From assembly GCA_033439765.1 (NCBI GenBank), contig JAULSN010000006.1, positions 248,001 to 312,000 on the forward strand: 64,000 nt of DNA. The letters run 5' to 3'. Each line of letters starts with the position of its first letter. Within the stretch, counting starts at the first letter, position 1. A model generated the notes under the pieces. It was given only the letters and a program-made list of their open reading frames with translations. It was not told where the DNA came from and made no database searches. Source of the DNA: Lasiosphaeria ovina. Its lineage: Eukaryota; Ascomycota; Sordariomycetes; Sordariales; Lasiosphaeriaceae. Shown here piece by piece: positions 46,164-58,201 of the stretch. A program made the translations under genes and the position numbers.

Positions 46164-46790
46164 TCAGGCCTTCCAGTCGTGGTTCCACGGGACGCGCGGA
46201 GGCGTATCGACCTGGGCGCGGGCGTACTCGATGGGGATGCCGTGGTGGCCGTAGACGCCCTTCTTCTCCATGGCGACGCGGTATAGGTAGCCCTGGTCGC
46301 GGGTTCCGGGGCCCTCCGTTAGGCGTAGGGCCTCGCAGGCGCTCTCCATGCTCTGGTGCTGCAGCATCAGGCGGCTCTCGCGCGCCTCACGCTGCCGGCG
46401 GCGGAACAGCAGCCACGCGCGGTGGATCGTCCAGTGCCGCAGGTGCCGGTTGCGGCCCATGCGCAGCGGCGCCGGGAGCCGCCGCGGCGTCAGCGCCGCC
46501 ATGTGCGACAGCATGTTGAGGATCCGCGGGTCCCGCGCCGGCCCCTTGCCCTTGCCCGACTTCCGCCCCGCGCCCGCCGCCACCCACAGGTCCTTGCCCG
46601 ACGGCTTGCCGCCGCCCCGCCCGCTGCCGGGCGCTGCCGTGGCGTACGAGGCTGCTGCTGCGGACGACGACGGCATGATGGTGTTGGATTGTGGGACGAG
46701 GGCGGCGCGGGTGCCAACGACGGCAGTCGTTGGCGTTGGCCGGGAAAAAAGGCGCGAGGCAAGGCCCCGGAGGCTGAGGGTGAAGGACAT
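46164..46790 (-). CDS. MRPL28: Mitochondrial large-subunit ribosomal protein mL40 (Mrpl28)
   Basis: One exon, 208 residues. The N-terminus (MSFTLSLRGLASRLFSRP) is a basic amphipathic mitochondrial targeting sequence. The mature part has DPRILNMLSHM, LRHWTIHRAWLLFRRRQREA and, at the end, KGVYGHHGIPIEYARAQVDT followed by PPRVPWNHDW, the hallmark C-terminus of fungal mL40. The length agrees with the family. The upstream neighbour on the same strand is the decayed gene, 194 bp away. Confidence 0.9.
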   Translation of the reverse strand: MSFTLSLRGLASRLFSRPTPTTAVVGTRAALVPQSNTIMPSSSAAAASYATAAPGSGRGGGKPSGKDLWVAAGAGRKSGKGKGPARDPRILNMLSHMAALTPRRLPAPLRMGRNRHLRHWTIHRAWLLFRRRQREARESRLMLQHQSMESACEALRLTEGPGTRDQGYLYRVAMEKKGVYGHHGIPIEYARAQVDTPPRVPWNHDWKA

Positions 46791-46984
46791 GGTTGCGTGG
46801 TGTTTCGTCGTCGTAGCCGGCTTCGGCGCCCAGGCTAGATGCTTTTTTTCCTCGCTGCTTGTGGTGAGGGAGCGATGACACGATTTGGTGAAATTGTGAA
46901 TTCTTCGACGCGCCCAGATGGCCGATGGTGGGATTGTGGGACGCCAATCGAAACTCTGCTATTGCGTTGCAGGCCGATTTCGCT

Positions 46985-48196
46985 TTATTCTGTACTAGTC
47001 GACGATGGCGAGGTTGAAGAGAATGATTGCAAGGTCGGGGGTGAAGGCCAGTCGACATCGATTGCGGAATCCTCAGGGTCGTGCGAAGAAGAGGCGTCGG
47101 GATTGGAGAGCTTCCGGTAAAATCGATGAAAAAGTGAGCTCTCAAGTGGGTCCCTAAAGTACCTTGGCGTAGCCGGGGCTGATTGGCTGGCGCCGTCGAC
47201 AGGGGTTAGTTGAGCCCTAGCTGGTACCTGTGCGGCCCAGCTGAAGGCGTCGCCGTGAGCCGCATCCTTCTTCCAATCTCGACGCTCGTCCGCTGGTGCC
47301 GCAGCGTACGCCACATCTTCCTGGCTGCAGTACACCAGCACCCGCCGGCGGCTGCCCTCCTCCCCATACAACATGCGCAGGCCCTCTTCCTCCATGTTCT
47401 GGTGGTGCGACTGCAGCAGCTTCTTGAACGACGAGTCGCTGGCGAGCTCGATGAGTTGCATCAGTGAGTCCCACGAGACGGCAAGCGCCAGCATGTTCGA
47501 ATGGCGCAGCGTATAGATCAGCTACGCGGCGTGGGCAAGCTTCCGCATCGCTGGGCGCGTGAACGAGCCTGGGATGAGGTCGCTGGTTCTCATCCTGGTC
47601 TCTCTTCTGTCAACGTCGTCCCTAAACTTGAGCTGCCAGATGTTGAGCAGGAGGCCGATGTCGTCCTGGTTCACGCATCCTTGCTTGTCTCGGATCACCT
47701 GCAGCTCTTGCGGGACCATCTGTCTGTTCTGGCCGCGTGTCGGACACGGGGTGAATGCCAAGAGACAAATGACCATATCGAGAATGTCGGGCAAGAGGAC
47801 GATTCGAAATTTCCGCAGCTGTTCCCTACTGTCCTCGGGGACTTGGCCTTCGTATTTGAAGCATTTGGAGAAATCATCCATGTCTGCGTCCTGCACCATG
47901 CGGAAGATATGGTTGCCTCCCTTGTGGCCCATGTATGGCGCCTCCTTGAGCAAGCCGACGGGCACCTGCACCTGGCTCTGCGCGCCGATGGCCATTGTTG
48001 GAATGCTGTTATACTGCCGCGACCGGCTTTCCCTGGATTTCGCGTGCTTCCACAGTCGTCGCTCCCAGACCGTGAACTCCTCCTATCGCACGAGTGTTGC
48101 CCAGTTCTGGGCTGCTTCGGGAAGAAGGTAGTGCCCGATTGGCGACCAGTATTGCATGGCCGTCTCGGTCGCCCATGCGTCTGAGATCTGCTCCAT
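46985..48196 (-). pseudogene. Decayed uncharacterised gene with two in-frame TAG codons
   Basis: A single frame of 404 codons runs from ATG 48,196 to the stop at 46,985 and stays coherent except for two TAG codons, at plus-strand 48,083-48,085 (after NWATLVR) and 47,522-47,524 (after MRKLAHAA). Both could be CAG turned to TAG, the CpA-to-TpA change of RIP. Visible segments include EEFTVWERRLWKHAKS, GLLKEAPYMGHKGGNHIF, LLLNIWQLKFRDDVDRRE and LALAVSWDSLMQLIELA, and the tail is Ser/Pro rich. I do not recognise a family. Introns skipping each stop cannot be excluded, but no good splice pair was seen around either one. Confidence 0.5.
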
Positions 48197-50000
48197 TTTT
48201 GTCAGGTGATCTGATTGGTGTATAGACTGAGGTTGTTTGGTGGTATGAGTGCTATTGCACCTGAGTCAAACTGTCGAGAGAAATGATGTCGGGCCGTTCT
48301 CTAGGTGTTGAGTGGTGTGAGTGGTGATGTTGTTGTTGCACCTGAGTCAAAATGTCAAGAGAAGATGTCGGGCCATTCTCTGGGTGTTTCGTGATAGGAG
48401 TGGTGCTGTTCAGTGTTAGGTGGCGTCCATGGCCGGATTTTGATGGCTGCAAGTACTTGGCAGGTCTGTAGTCACTGTCATGTGAACAGGGGTACTGGTC
48501 AGTTAGTAGTCGCTGTCGTTAGAACAGGCGGATTGTTCTGTCGCTTCCAGGTTAGAAACACCTAAAGACATGCGGGGGATGCTTTGGGATAGACCAGTGG
48601 TTATTGGAAAGATTGGATGATAGATAGGTCGATATTAACAGTAAGGCTAGGCATTAATGGGCCCCCAGTAACCCACCCTCCGACACTAAAAATTATTTCT
48701 AGAACCAATGTTTACATGTTATTTTTACTTCCTCGACGATTAACCAGCGACTCTCGACCAGGGATTCTCGAAACCTTATCAGTATAACCAGTCTTTGCGC
48801 CAGCCAATTCATGCCTGTTCATTTCTGGTGAACTGCTCTCTACATCAGCCGTATGCTACAATTATGATGGGTGTTCACCTTAAGGCAATCTGACCAAGAT
48901 ACTCTCTGTTTTACCAAAATATATAAAAATCCAGATCCTGTGACGCCCTCTGTAACTTCTTTTTTCTCAAGACTGGGTATTTGTATCTTGGTTGAAGGCG
49001 TATTCATACTTCTGCGAAGGGAAATTTTGAATTTCTAACCAACAGTAAGTTATCTCTGATATATCGTGGATATAAACAACCGTAGGTATATAAGAGCCAG
49101 TATCAACGAGTTTCCGAAGTAGACAAGCGCATTCAGATGTGCCACGAGGGACTTGGAGTCGGTTTATATCGATCACTCGCCAGGTATCCCACTAGGGCCA
49201 CGTCGCCTCAAGGCGGATACGCACCCGAATCATTATGCCAAACCATGCTAATTAGTCTCCCAATTTGTTTCGGTAGTTTGGTGGCATTGAGGGTTATTTT
49301 GTAGTCGCGACAATCTTGCAGAATCGCTGTTGTTACAGCTCATATGTTTGTGAACTTCCAACTCGGCGGCAGTATAGCGCCGTGTTTGATTGATTCCTCC
49401 AATTAGCCAACCAAAGATACGTACCTAGATATTTAGTTGATGCAAATTCCAAAATGATGTAGTGTCAAGTTTCGCCATCGTGTCAATTGAGATTTGAATC
49501 GGGTTCAAACGCATTTCCGCCAGTTTCACGTCTTTGGCTTCTTCACAGTTGAGAGATATGGAGCTGGGAATTTAGATGTCACTCTGTGGCACCTGGGGGT
49601 ATAATCAGAAAACACCAAAGCACCGATTCTCGGCCGTTTCATTTGGACGAGGCCCACATTGCCACCGAATATTCTCGTACGACGCTCCTTGATCCTATCA
49701 CTTGTTTGTGGTCGTGTGTTTGTGTGTCTATTTGTGCTTCCAAACTCTTGTGGGCAATGTCCTGTCGAACCGGCTATAAAACACCCTTGCCGCCCGCTTG
49801 TCTGCAGAGAGGAAGCCAGGGAAACACCACAACAATCCACCAAACCTCGCTTTCTTCTCGATATCGCCAGATCCAGACACTCTTGCAAACCAAACCATCA
49901 AACGAAGCCAACTGACTTGTAAGACTTACTCTCGGGCTCTTGAACTACTCGGGTCTTGGTCTATCTAACACAACCTGTCCAGTTCCCACGACCACGCAAA
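48197..50000. other. Intergenic, 1.8 kb, with an imperfect tandem repeat
   Basis: Two diverged copies of an approximately 80-bp unit starting TTGCACCTGAGTCAAA lie at about 48,255-48,335 and 48,336-48,405. The rest is AT-richer with no gene. A TATA-like GGCTATAAAAC at about 49,781 precedes the next small gene. Confidence 0.55.
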
Positions 50001-50177
50001 ATGGCTCACCTCGGACGTTACAGGTGGCAGTGCCACGAATGCATCCAGTGGGGACGCCCAGTGACATGGCTGCGCGTCTACAAGCTCAGCGATCCACAGG
50101 TCTGCGGGGCCTGCGCACACAACGTGTGCAGGGAATGTCCTAAGCAGAAAGAACCTCAGCCGCGCAACCTTGAGTGA
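50001..50177 (+). CDS. 58-residue Cys-rich mini-protein, zinc-binding-like
   Basis: From ATG 50,001 (context AAAATGG) the frame gives MAHLGRYRWQCHECIQWGRP... with Cys at 11, 14, 35, 38, 43 and 46, that is C-x2-C, 20 residues, C-x2-C-x4-C-x2-C. This regular pattern suggests one or two bound zinc ions. A TATA-like GGCTATAAAAC lies about 220 bp upstream. An in-frame ATG at 49,956 would add 15 residues, but the shorter start has the better context. Similar small Cys proteins are common and unnamed in Sordariomycetes; function unknown. Confidence 0.55.
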   Translation: MAHLGRYRWQCHECIQWGRPVTWLRVYKLSDPQVCGACAHNVCRECPKQKEPQPRNLE

Positions 50178-50859
50178 GCTACATGTATCGGCTGGACGAT
50201 GGATGACTCGATCACCATCACGACATTGGGCAGTCATCTAGCCAGAGAGGGCAGGAAATTAGATGCGGCATTAGATTGCCGCCTGAGGCCGAGTCTGGTT
50301 TCATGTCTTCTAGCTCGGGAATTAATTGGCTCATATCTGTGCCTTTTGCCTTTCAAGTCGAAGCCCGAGTTCCTGATATACTGTAGCCGAGGAGTAGGTA
50401 AAGGGATGGCTAGATCATTCATCCCCCAAGGCACTATGCCGTAAGCCAAGATCCTGTCAGTGTGGGCGGTAACCAAGGTGCAATGTGGGTTATATTGTGA
50501 TTTTGTTGATGAACCCAGCCATGAATAATACTCTAACTAAAACTGGTGTTCAATGTGAAAGATATCTCGTCACGTGTAATCACGCCTCTCTGGGCCATTT
50601 CCCGCAGGTTGATGGACAACGCAGAATATCCCTCACCAGCTCGACACCAATCGAGCGTGAACATCGACAGAGCTCTTCCCCATTGCTTCATCAAACAAAA
50701 CTCGAACTTGAAAGTTGCCAACTCAACTGAAATCACTCAAGCACAACGTATGGAAGAGAGTCCTACTCGTCTTTCCAAACACGCCGTACCTACCTGCAAT
50801 CCTACATCGACTTGCACGCTGACCATTGCACAGATCCAAAACATTACCCCTCCCCAAAC
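50178..50859. other. Intergenic, 682 bp
   Basis: Spacer between two mini-gene candidates. No other gene supported. Confidence 0.5.
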
Positions 50860-51036
50860 ATGGCAGACAACGACTGGTTGCCCGAATACTCCGCGGAGAG
50901 CAGCGACCCGCCAGTCTACGACCAGGCGGAAGAATATCCCTCTGGTGACGTCAATGACTCTGACGGGGCCGACTCGGACGCGTCTAATGTCGGGGTTTAC
51001 GACTCAGACGGCGGTGACTCTGATGGCGGCAACTGA
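50860..51036 (+). CDS. Candidate 58-residue acidic mini-protein
   Basis: ATG 50,860 in good context (AACATGGC) opens MADNDWLPEYSAESSDPPVY..., which runs into an Asp/Ser/Gly repeat (DSDGADSDASN, YDSDGGDSDGGN) and stops at 51,036. Like its upstream neighbour it is 58 residues. Composition is coding-like but there is no known domain. Low confidence. Confidence 0.3.
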   Translation: MADNDWLPEYSAESSDPPVYDQAEEYPSGDVNDSDGADSDASNVGVYDSDGGDSDGGN

Positions 51037-51349
51037 GATGCGCTTGAGCCTTGTTGTCCCAGATTCAATATCTGCATAGTTGAAGAGCTGATTAGAAGGG
51101 AATTGAATAGGTGCCAGGAAAGAGCAAGAATGTGGTGTAGTGTTTACGGATCATTGCTAGTCCTAAACTAGATCCCTATAGCAACATTAGGTAATCAGGT
51201 ACCCCGGATTTGTTTCAAACTCTCCATATCCGCAAAACGAGACCGCCCAAGTAACTCGCGATAAAATCAGCAGCCCTCGGGCTTTGCTTCCTTGTATCCA
51301 CTTGGCAGACCACACCTCAACAAGCATCCCCAGTCCCATCTGGAGAACA
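51037..51349. other. Intergenic, 313 bp
   Basis: Spacer before tRNA-Glu. Nothing seen. Confidence 0.5.
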
Positions 51350-51420
51350 TCGGGTATGGTGTAGCGGTAACATCGCTGACTCTCACTCAGCAGCCCGGGG
51401 TTCGACTCCCCGTATCCGAA
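51350..51420 (+). tRNA. tRNA-Glu (anticodon CTC)
   Basis: A 71-nt cloverleaf: acceptor TCGGGTA/TATCCGA fully paired with one G-U; A box TGGTGTAGCGG; anticodon stem GCTGA/TCAGC around loop CTCTCAC with anticodon CTC; T stem CGGGG/CCCCG around TTCGACT; discriminator A. No intron. It decodes GAG. Confidence 0.93.
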
Positions 51421-52334
51421 TAACAACATCTTAGTAAGCCTTCCGTCCCAACCTGAATAGGGTTGGTGATAAGAAGGGATCTGATTATTTTTTGCTTTTC
51501 CTTCTGCGCGCTCCTCTGAGGTGACGATTGACGGATAAATTGATATTTATTTCTAATTCCATTTGTTCCAACTAGATTTCACACCACGTGTGATTACCTT
51601 CATTACTGTTTTTCTGCCTGGTTTTTAAGTTGTTTCAAACCTTAAAACGCTCACAGTTGCTGGACCTACGAAAACTTGAAGACTCGAGCCACCGGAGTTT
51701 CAGCGGAGTGGGTCACTCATCAGCAGTGGCACGGCAGCCAGCCGTTGAGTGATTTCTCGGTCAACCGACTTCGGAGCTCGGATCTACTTAAATTAGCACC
51801 CCTTATTTAAGGTTCTGATGTGGGCTATTTCTCCGTAGATTTGCAAGTCTGAGATTCGATACCGTTGGCGAGGCCTTTTATCGAGAACAGGATGCCGTCA
51901 CATGAGCGCCCGGATTGAAGGCCGAGGGGCTGTATATGCTGCGTAGATGGTGAAAGACACAGCCGAGAGTTGAAGAGGATCATGGATCAAGCGAGCTCTG
52001 GATCCTCACAGCCCCACAACCTAGCAAACGGATCTCCCTGCCCCGCCATGCGATAAGCGAGCGGGCCAGGGTTGGATCTACGATAGCGACCCGAGGCCAA
52101 TTATAGCGCAGCCACTAGATCCGCCAAAGCGGACCTTCATGCAAACCCCACCATCAAAAAAATCGAGCGCCCACCACCCCGCCTTCCGCATAGGCGTGTC
52201 GCCGTGCCTGACTGACGTCGAAAACAGACCGGCCCCCAGAGCGAGCTTTGGCTCTCCCAGTCCGACCCAGTCCAATACTCAGCCGCAAAGCGCTTCCCGC
52301 GAGCGACCGTTGCGCGCTCCCAGAGATCTGCAAT
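51421..52334. other. Intergenic, 914 bp, upstream of ADE6
   Basis: T-rich stretch after the tRNA (TATTTTTTGC near 51,487, a possible Pol III terminator), then the ADE6 promoter. No gene. Confidence 0.6.
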
Positions 52335-55300
52335 ATGGCCCACCTCACTCTCGCAGGCGAGTCCTGCTTTACTGCTTCGGAGGCCGAGAAGCTGAAGGAG
52401 CAGATTAACAAGGACGCGCCCGTCAAGGTTGCCACCCTCGCCGGCATCTGGACCTACTACGCCCACATCCAGGGCGACGCGGCTGAAGCCCAAGAAAAGC
52501 TCGCCCAATTGCTCCCGTTGCCCGCCCAACCCGCATCGCATGGCGTCGAGCATATCGGCTTCGCACGGAAATTGTGCGTCACGCCGCGCTACCTGTCCCC
52601 CTGGAGCTCAAAGGCCACGAGCATCGCCCATGTCTGCGGCTTCGAGCCCCAGATCCACCGCATCGAGCGCGGCCGCGTCCTCACCATCGAGTTTGAGGAG
52701 GCCTACAATGACGAGAGCATCCCATTCCGGGATGTCCTATACGATCGCATGACCGAGAACCTCACCCACGACGTCCCGGATCTCAACGCCATGTTTGCCG
52801 AGGGCCAGCCTCAGTCCCTCGAGGTCGTCAACATCTTCGCCCACAAGCAGGATCCGCTGCACGTGTTGAGCGAGTACAACAAGAAGCGCGGCCTGGCTCT
52901 CGACCAGTCCGAAATCGAGTATCTGGTTGAGAAGTTCACCCAGCTGGGACGGCCCCCCAACGACATCGAGCTGTTCATGTTCGCCCAGGTCAACTCGGAG
53001 CACTGCCGCCACAAGCAATTCAATGCAAACTGGACCATTGACGGCATGGCCAAGGGCAAGAGCCTGTTCGAGATGATCCGTAACACGCACAAGACGACGC
53101 CCGACTATACCGTGTCTGCCTACAGCGACAACGCCGCTGTTATGCAGGGCGGGACTGCCAATTTCTGGGCCCCCGACTACTCGACGGGCTCCTGGAAGCT
53201 GAGCAAGGAGCTCATCCATGTCTTGGCCAAGGTCGAGACCCACAACCACCCGACGGCCATCGCGCCCTTCCCCGGCGCGGCTACGGGATCTGGCGGAGAG
53301 ATCCGCGACGAGGGTGCTGTTGGGAGAGGCTCCATGCCCAAGGCCGGGCTCTGCGGGTTCTGGGTTTCGGATCTGCTGATTCCCGATCACCGTGCCCCCT
53401 GGGAAATCGACGCCGGTCGCCCTGCGCACTACGCGAGCAGTCTTGACATCATGCTGGAGGCACCCATTGGCAGCGCGCGATTCAATAACGAGTTTGGACG
53501 CCCCTGCCTCGCAGGTGTTTTCCGAACGCTTCTTACAGCCGACGATACGAAGGCGGCAGGCGAGTTCCGCGGCTACCACAAGCCCATCATGATTGCTGGA
53601 GGTGTTGGCACTGTGAGAGAGAAGCATGCCCTCAAGCGCAAGGCGGATGTCCAAGAAGGTGCTCACGTTATTGTTCTCGGAGGGCCGGCCATGTTGATTG
53701 GCTTGGGGGGCGGCGCGGCGTCAAGCAACGCGTCCGGAGAAGGAAACGCCGATCTGGATTTCGACAGCGTCCAGCGTGGCAACCCCGAGATGGAGCGTCG
53801 GGCGCAGATGGTTATCAACACCTGCGTGGCCTTGGGCGCCCAGAACCCAATTGCAATGATCCACGACGTCGGAGCGGGTGGTCTTTCAAACGCGCTGCCA
53901 GAGCTCGTCCAAGATGCCGGCTTTGGTGGCAGGTTCGAGCTTCGACAAGTCGAGAGCGTCGATAAAGGCATGAGCCCTCTCCAGATTTGGTGTAACGAGG
54001 CGCAGGAGCGTTATGTTGTCCTCGTCAATGGCGACAGCATGGACCGTTTTGTCAGCATCTGCCGTAAGTTTGAATTCGAAACCCACTCGGCAACCACTGG
54101 GGCTAATGGAAATCATAGGGAGGGAGCGCTGCGGCTTCTCGGATGTCGGGACGGTCCTCACCAAAGAGGCCGACGGAATCTCAAAGCTCATTCTCTCCGA
54201 CAGAGAATCAAACGAGTATCCTCGCCCTATCGACGTGCCCATGGATGTTCTCTTCCCCAAGGGCCGAAAGCTGGAGCGCATCGTTAGCTCGAAGAAGCCG
54301 AGTTGGCCTGTCTTCGATCCTGTTGCCAACCTCACGGAGGCTTTCAGTACTGCGACGAGTGAGCCCGAGATTTTCAGACAGGCGGTTGAGCGGCTATTCT
54401 GGATGCCGGCCGTTGGGTCCAAGTCTTTCCTGATCACGATCGGCGACCGGACTGTTGGCGGCCTCACCGTGCGCGACCAGATGGTTGGGCCATGGCAGAC
54501 ACCGGTTGCCGATGTGGCTGTAACGGCATCGTCGTTTAGCTTAAACGGCGTCAAGACTGGCGAAGCAATGGCCATGGGCGAGAAGCCCACTCTCGCCCTC
54601 ATCTCTCCGGCTGCCTCGGCAAGGATGGCAGTTGCTGAGAGTCTGCTGAATCTTGGAGCTGCCGATATCATGGGCGGCTCGCAGCGCGGAGATCTGCAAC
54701 GCGTCAAGCTCTCTGCCAACTGGATGGCAGCGGTAAACCACCCAGGCGAGGGAGCGGCTCTCTACGAGGCTGTTGAGGCCATTGGCATGGAAATGTGCCC
54801 TGAGCTTGGCATCAGCATTCCCGTCGGGAAGGATTCAACTTCGATGAAGGCATCGTGGAAGGAGGGCGAGGATAAGAAGAGTGTCACCGCGCCGGTATCT
54901 GTAGTCATCTCGGCTTTCTCACTGGTAGAAGATATCAGGAGAACGTGGACACCACAACTTCGTCGCGTCGAGGAAGTTGGAGAGACCATCTTGCTATTCG
55001 TCGACTTGGCAAACGGGCAGAAGGCGCTGGGAGGCTCTGCATTTGCGCAGTCTCTGGGTGCCATCGGCCATGAGACTCCCGATGTTCGGGACGTGGAGCT
55101 GTTGAAAGACTACTTCGATGCGCTGGCTCAGCTGCACGAAAGTGGAATTGTCCTCGCCTACCACGACAGGTCAGACGGTGGTCTGATCACCACCATCGCC
55201 GAAATGATGTTTGCCGGCCGGTGTGGCGTGGATGTGATGATGGATGGCATCTCAAAGTCTGGGAGATTTGCAGACCTGGTTGATGCTCTCTTCAACGAAG

Positions 55301-56460
55301 AGCTGGGTGCTGTGTTCCAGGTCCGGAAGTCGGACGAGATCAACTTTAAGAGATGCTTTGCCACTTGCGGCCCGCCAGCTGGCTTGATCAGGAAGTTCGC
55401 CGTGGTGCAGCCGACTTCGAGGCAGACGCTGATAATCCGCCATGGCGAGGGAATTCCGTTTGTCAGCCTAGATAGAGGCGAGATGCAGCAGTGGTGGACC
55501 AAGACGTCGTTCGAGATGCAGAAGCTGAGAGACAACCCGTCGTGTGCAGAGTCCGAGTTTGCCGCCATAAAGGACTCGCGGGACCCTGGACTCTCTTATA
55601 ACCTCACCTTCGATCCCGCCGAGAACATCATTCCCCTGACGGCGTCCATCACAGGGTTCTTTGGTAAAGCGCCTCGCGTTGCAATTCTCCGCGAGCAAGG
55701 CGTCAATGGGCACGCCGAAATGGCGTTTGCCTTCCGCGCCGCTGGCTTTGATGCGGTTGACATCCACATGACCGACATCATCTCGGGCCGGTCGCTGGCG
55801 GATTTCGTGGGCTTGGCGGCGTGCGGCGGCTTCTCGTACGGCGACGTGCTCGGGGCCGGCCAAGGCTGGGCCAAATCGATCCTGCTGCATGACAAGGCAC
55901 GGCGCGAGCTGGCAGACTTCTTCCAGCGCAGAGACACGTTCAGCCTGGGCGTGTGCAACGGCTGCCAGATGCTCTCGCGGCTCAAGGAGCTGATCCCGGG
56001 GGCCGAGGACTTCCCGACCTTTGTGGACAACACGTCGTCGCAGTTTGAGGCGCGCTTCACCATGGTCAGGATCGAGGACAACCCAACCCGGCCGTCCGTC
56101 TTCTTCAACGGCATGAGCGGCTCCACCCTCCCCATCACCGTGTCGCACGGCGAGGGCCGCGCCGAGTTCGACTCGCACGCCTCGTTCCAGGCCCTCACCG
56201 ACGCCGGCTCCATCCCCCTCCGCTACGTCGACAACCTGCTCAACGTCACGGAGAAGTACCCCTGCAACCCCAACGGCAGCCCCGCCGGCGTCGCCGGCGT
56301 CGCCAGCAGAGACGGCCGCGTCCTCGCCATGATGCCCCACCCCGAGCGCACCATCCTGGCCGACGTCGGTAGCTACGTGCCGCCCGGCCAGGTCGAGCAG
56401 TGGGGCGACTTCAACCCGTGGCTGCGCATGTTCCGCAGCGCGCGCAGATGGGTGGGCTAG
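52335..56460 (+). CDS. ADE6: Phosphoribosylformylglycinamidine synthase (FGAM synthase)
   Basis: Makes FGAM from FGAR, glutamine and ATP in de novo purine synthesis (cytosol). Two exons, 52,335-54,063 and 54,119-56,460, across a 55-bp intron (GTAAGT...CATAG) that joins ICR-RERCGFSDVG; 1,356 residues against 1,358 in yeast Ade6. The N-terminal PurS-like part is followed by NSEHCRHKQFNA, by VETHNHPTAIAPFPGAATGS near residue 300, and by the second synthetase half (GISIPVGKDSTSMKASW). The glutaminase domain has RVAILREQGVNGHAEMAFAF, the catalytic Cys in LGVCNGCQML (about 1,188) and its His-Glu pair in MMPHPERT. All catalytic motifs look intact. Confidence 0.97.
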
Positions 56461-56991
56461 ATAGAAAGATACAAAGATGGATATAGACAGGACGGGACTT
56501 TTAAATGTAGACGAGAAATTTAACGGGAAGTGTTGGATTGGTACAGTGCATGGGCTCGGTCGGTTCATATGTGTTTTCTTCTCTATTTCTCTTCTTAAAA
56601 AAGAAGAAATCTTTGCTCTGGTGTAGAATCTGTCCTGGTACATATATTTGCTGATGATCTTTGCTGTGAGCAGGGGCCTGCCAAGTGTTGCCTCCTATGC
56701 TGGATACGCACCAGCAAATATCGCCACAGTTGCACAGAGTACAAGGCAACTGCTATCTGTTTTGTCTGGTAGTGTAACCGCAGCCTATGACACGTCCTGA
56801 ATGGTTTTGTTTTGTTATCTACCAGCATTGACGGACAACCAACTTAGCCTAGCTCCTTTCTTCCTCTGAAACCGCCGCTACCACTGCCGCCACCGTTGCA
56901 ATACCAAAAGTGTACTAGGAGTAGGAGGAAAACAGGGACAAAAATTTGTTATGGATAATAAAATGACAGCGTAGTTTTATGTATGTATTTT
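56461..56991. other. Convergent 3' flanks of ADE6 and SGT2, 531 bp
   Basis: AT-rich untranslated sequence. No gene. Confidence 0.7.
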
Positions 56992-58201
56992 TCACCTCCC
57001 AGCGCCGCCATCGGGACCATCGCCCGGAGCACCTCTTCCAGCGCCACCCATCATGGAACGAGCCCTGCAGGAGGAATTGTGTCAGTAGAGATTTTTTCTC
57101 GTTACCCAACAAGAAAGAAGGGAGCAAGAAGTGAGGGACACGAGCGGCAACTCACATGTCGGCAATGTTGGGGTCCGACATCAACGAGCTGATGTCGGGC
57201 AGGCCGCCGCCGCTGCCAAACTGGTTGGCCATCTCGCGCAGGCGCGGGTTGCTCATGAGGTTGGCCATGGTGTCGGGGTTGCTCATGAGGTTCTGCGCCA
57301 TGGACGCAAACATGGGGTTGTTCATGATGGACGCAAAGTCGGGCATGCCGCCGCCGCCGCCACCGCCACCCGCTCCCCTTCCGCCGCCGCCAAACATGCC
57401 AGCCAAATCACCCAGACTCGGACCACCGCCACCGCTACCGCCACCGCCACCGGGCGCACCGCCGACGTCGCGCGTCGCGTCGGCCTCGTCGGCGGCAAGC
57501 TCGTCGACGCGGCGCTTGGCCGTCTCGTAGCCCTTCTTCATGGCCTCGCTGCCGCCGCTGCCCTCGAACTCGATGCCCTTCTTGTACGCGTCCATGGAGC
57601 CCTTGGCGTCGCCGAGCGCGAAGCGCGCGAGCCCCAGCCGGCTCCACGCCTTGGTGTACTTGGGGTCGACGGCGACGGCGGCCTCGGCGTCGACCTTGGC
57701 CGACTCGTGGTCGCGCGCCGCGCTGTGGGCCGCCGCGCGGTTCGAAAGGAACACGGCGTTGCCCGGGTGGAGTGCGAGGGCCTGCGTGTACAGGTCGATG
57801 GCCGCCGCGTAGTCCTTTTGCGCCATCGCCGCGTTGCCCTTGGACTTGAGCGCCTCGGCCTGCTTCTTTTGCTCGTCGCTGGGCGCTGTTGCTGCTGAAG
57901 ATGACGACGGGGTGCTGGCTGTGGCAGCAGCAGCAGCGGCGGGCTTGGGCGCGGCGCTCTTGAGCTTCTCGTAGACGGAGTAGATCTGCAACAGGCTCTG
58001 CGAGCCGACGGCCTGCGACACGGCGGCCTTGTCGCCTGGATCGACGCCAAAGACCTCGCCGATGCAGTTGACGGCGATGTCGACCGAGTCCTGGTCCTCG
58101 GCCTGCAGCGTGCCGTCCGTCAGCGACGTCGTGAGGAAATCGCAGATGGCCAGCGCGAGGCGCTGCTTAGATGTGGTGGCCTGTGGTTGTTGGTCCGACA
58201 T
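56992..58201 (-). CDS. SGT2: Small glutamine-rich TPR co-chaperone Sgt2
   Basis: Exon 1 is 58,201-57,156 and exon 2 is 57,064-56,992, joined as DM-ARSMMGG across a 91-bp intron; 372 residues. Sgt2 receives tail-anchored membrane proteins and passes them to the Get4/Get5-Get3 route, and it binds Hsp70/90. The N-terminal dimerisation domain (LALAICDFL ... DIAVNCIGEVFGV) is followed by an Ala/Ser linker, three TPR units (about 110-220, KSKGNAAMAQKDYAAAIDLY, LSNRAAAHSA, WSRLGLARFALGD), a Gly-rich stretch, and a Met/Asn-rich substrate-binding tail (ASIMNNPMFASMAQNLMSN). The tail is richer in Met and Asn than in Gln, as in other filamentous fungi. Confidence 0.95.

Noticed and set aside
52737..53666. 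309-codon minus-strand frame inside ADE6
   Set aside because: Shadow of a GC-rich conserved exon on the opposite strand.
55468..56643. 391-codon minus-strand frame over the ADE6 3' end
   Set aside because: Antisense shadow of the glutaminase domain.
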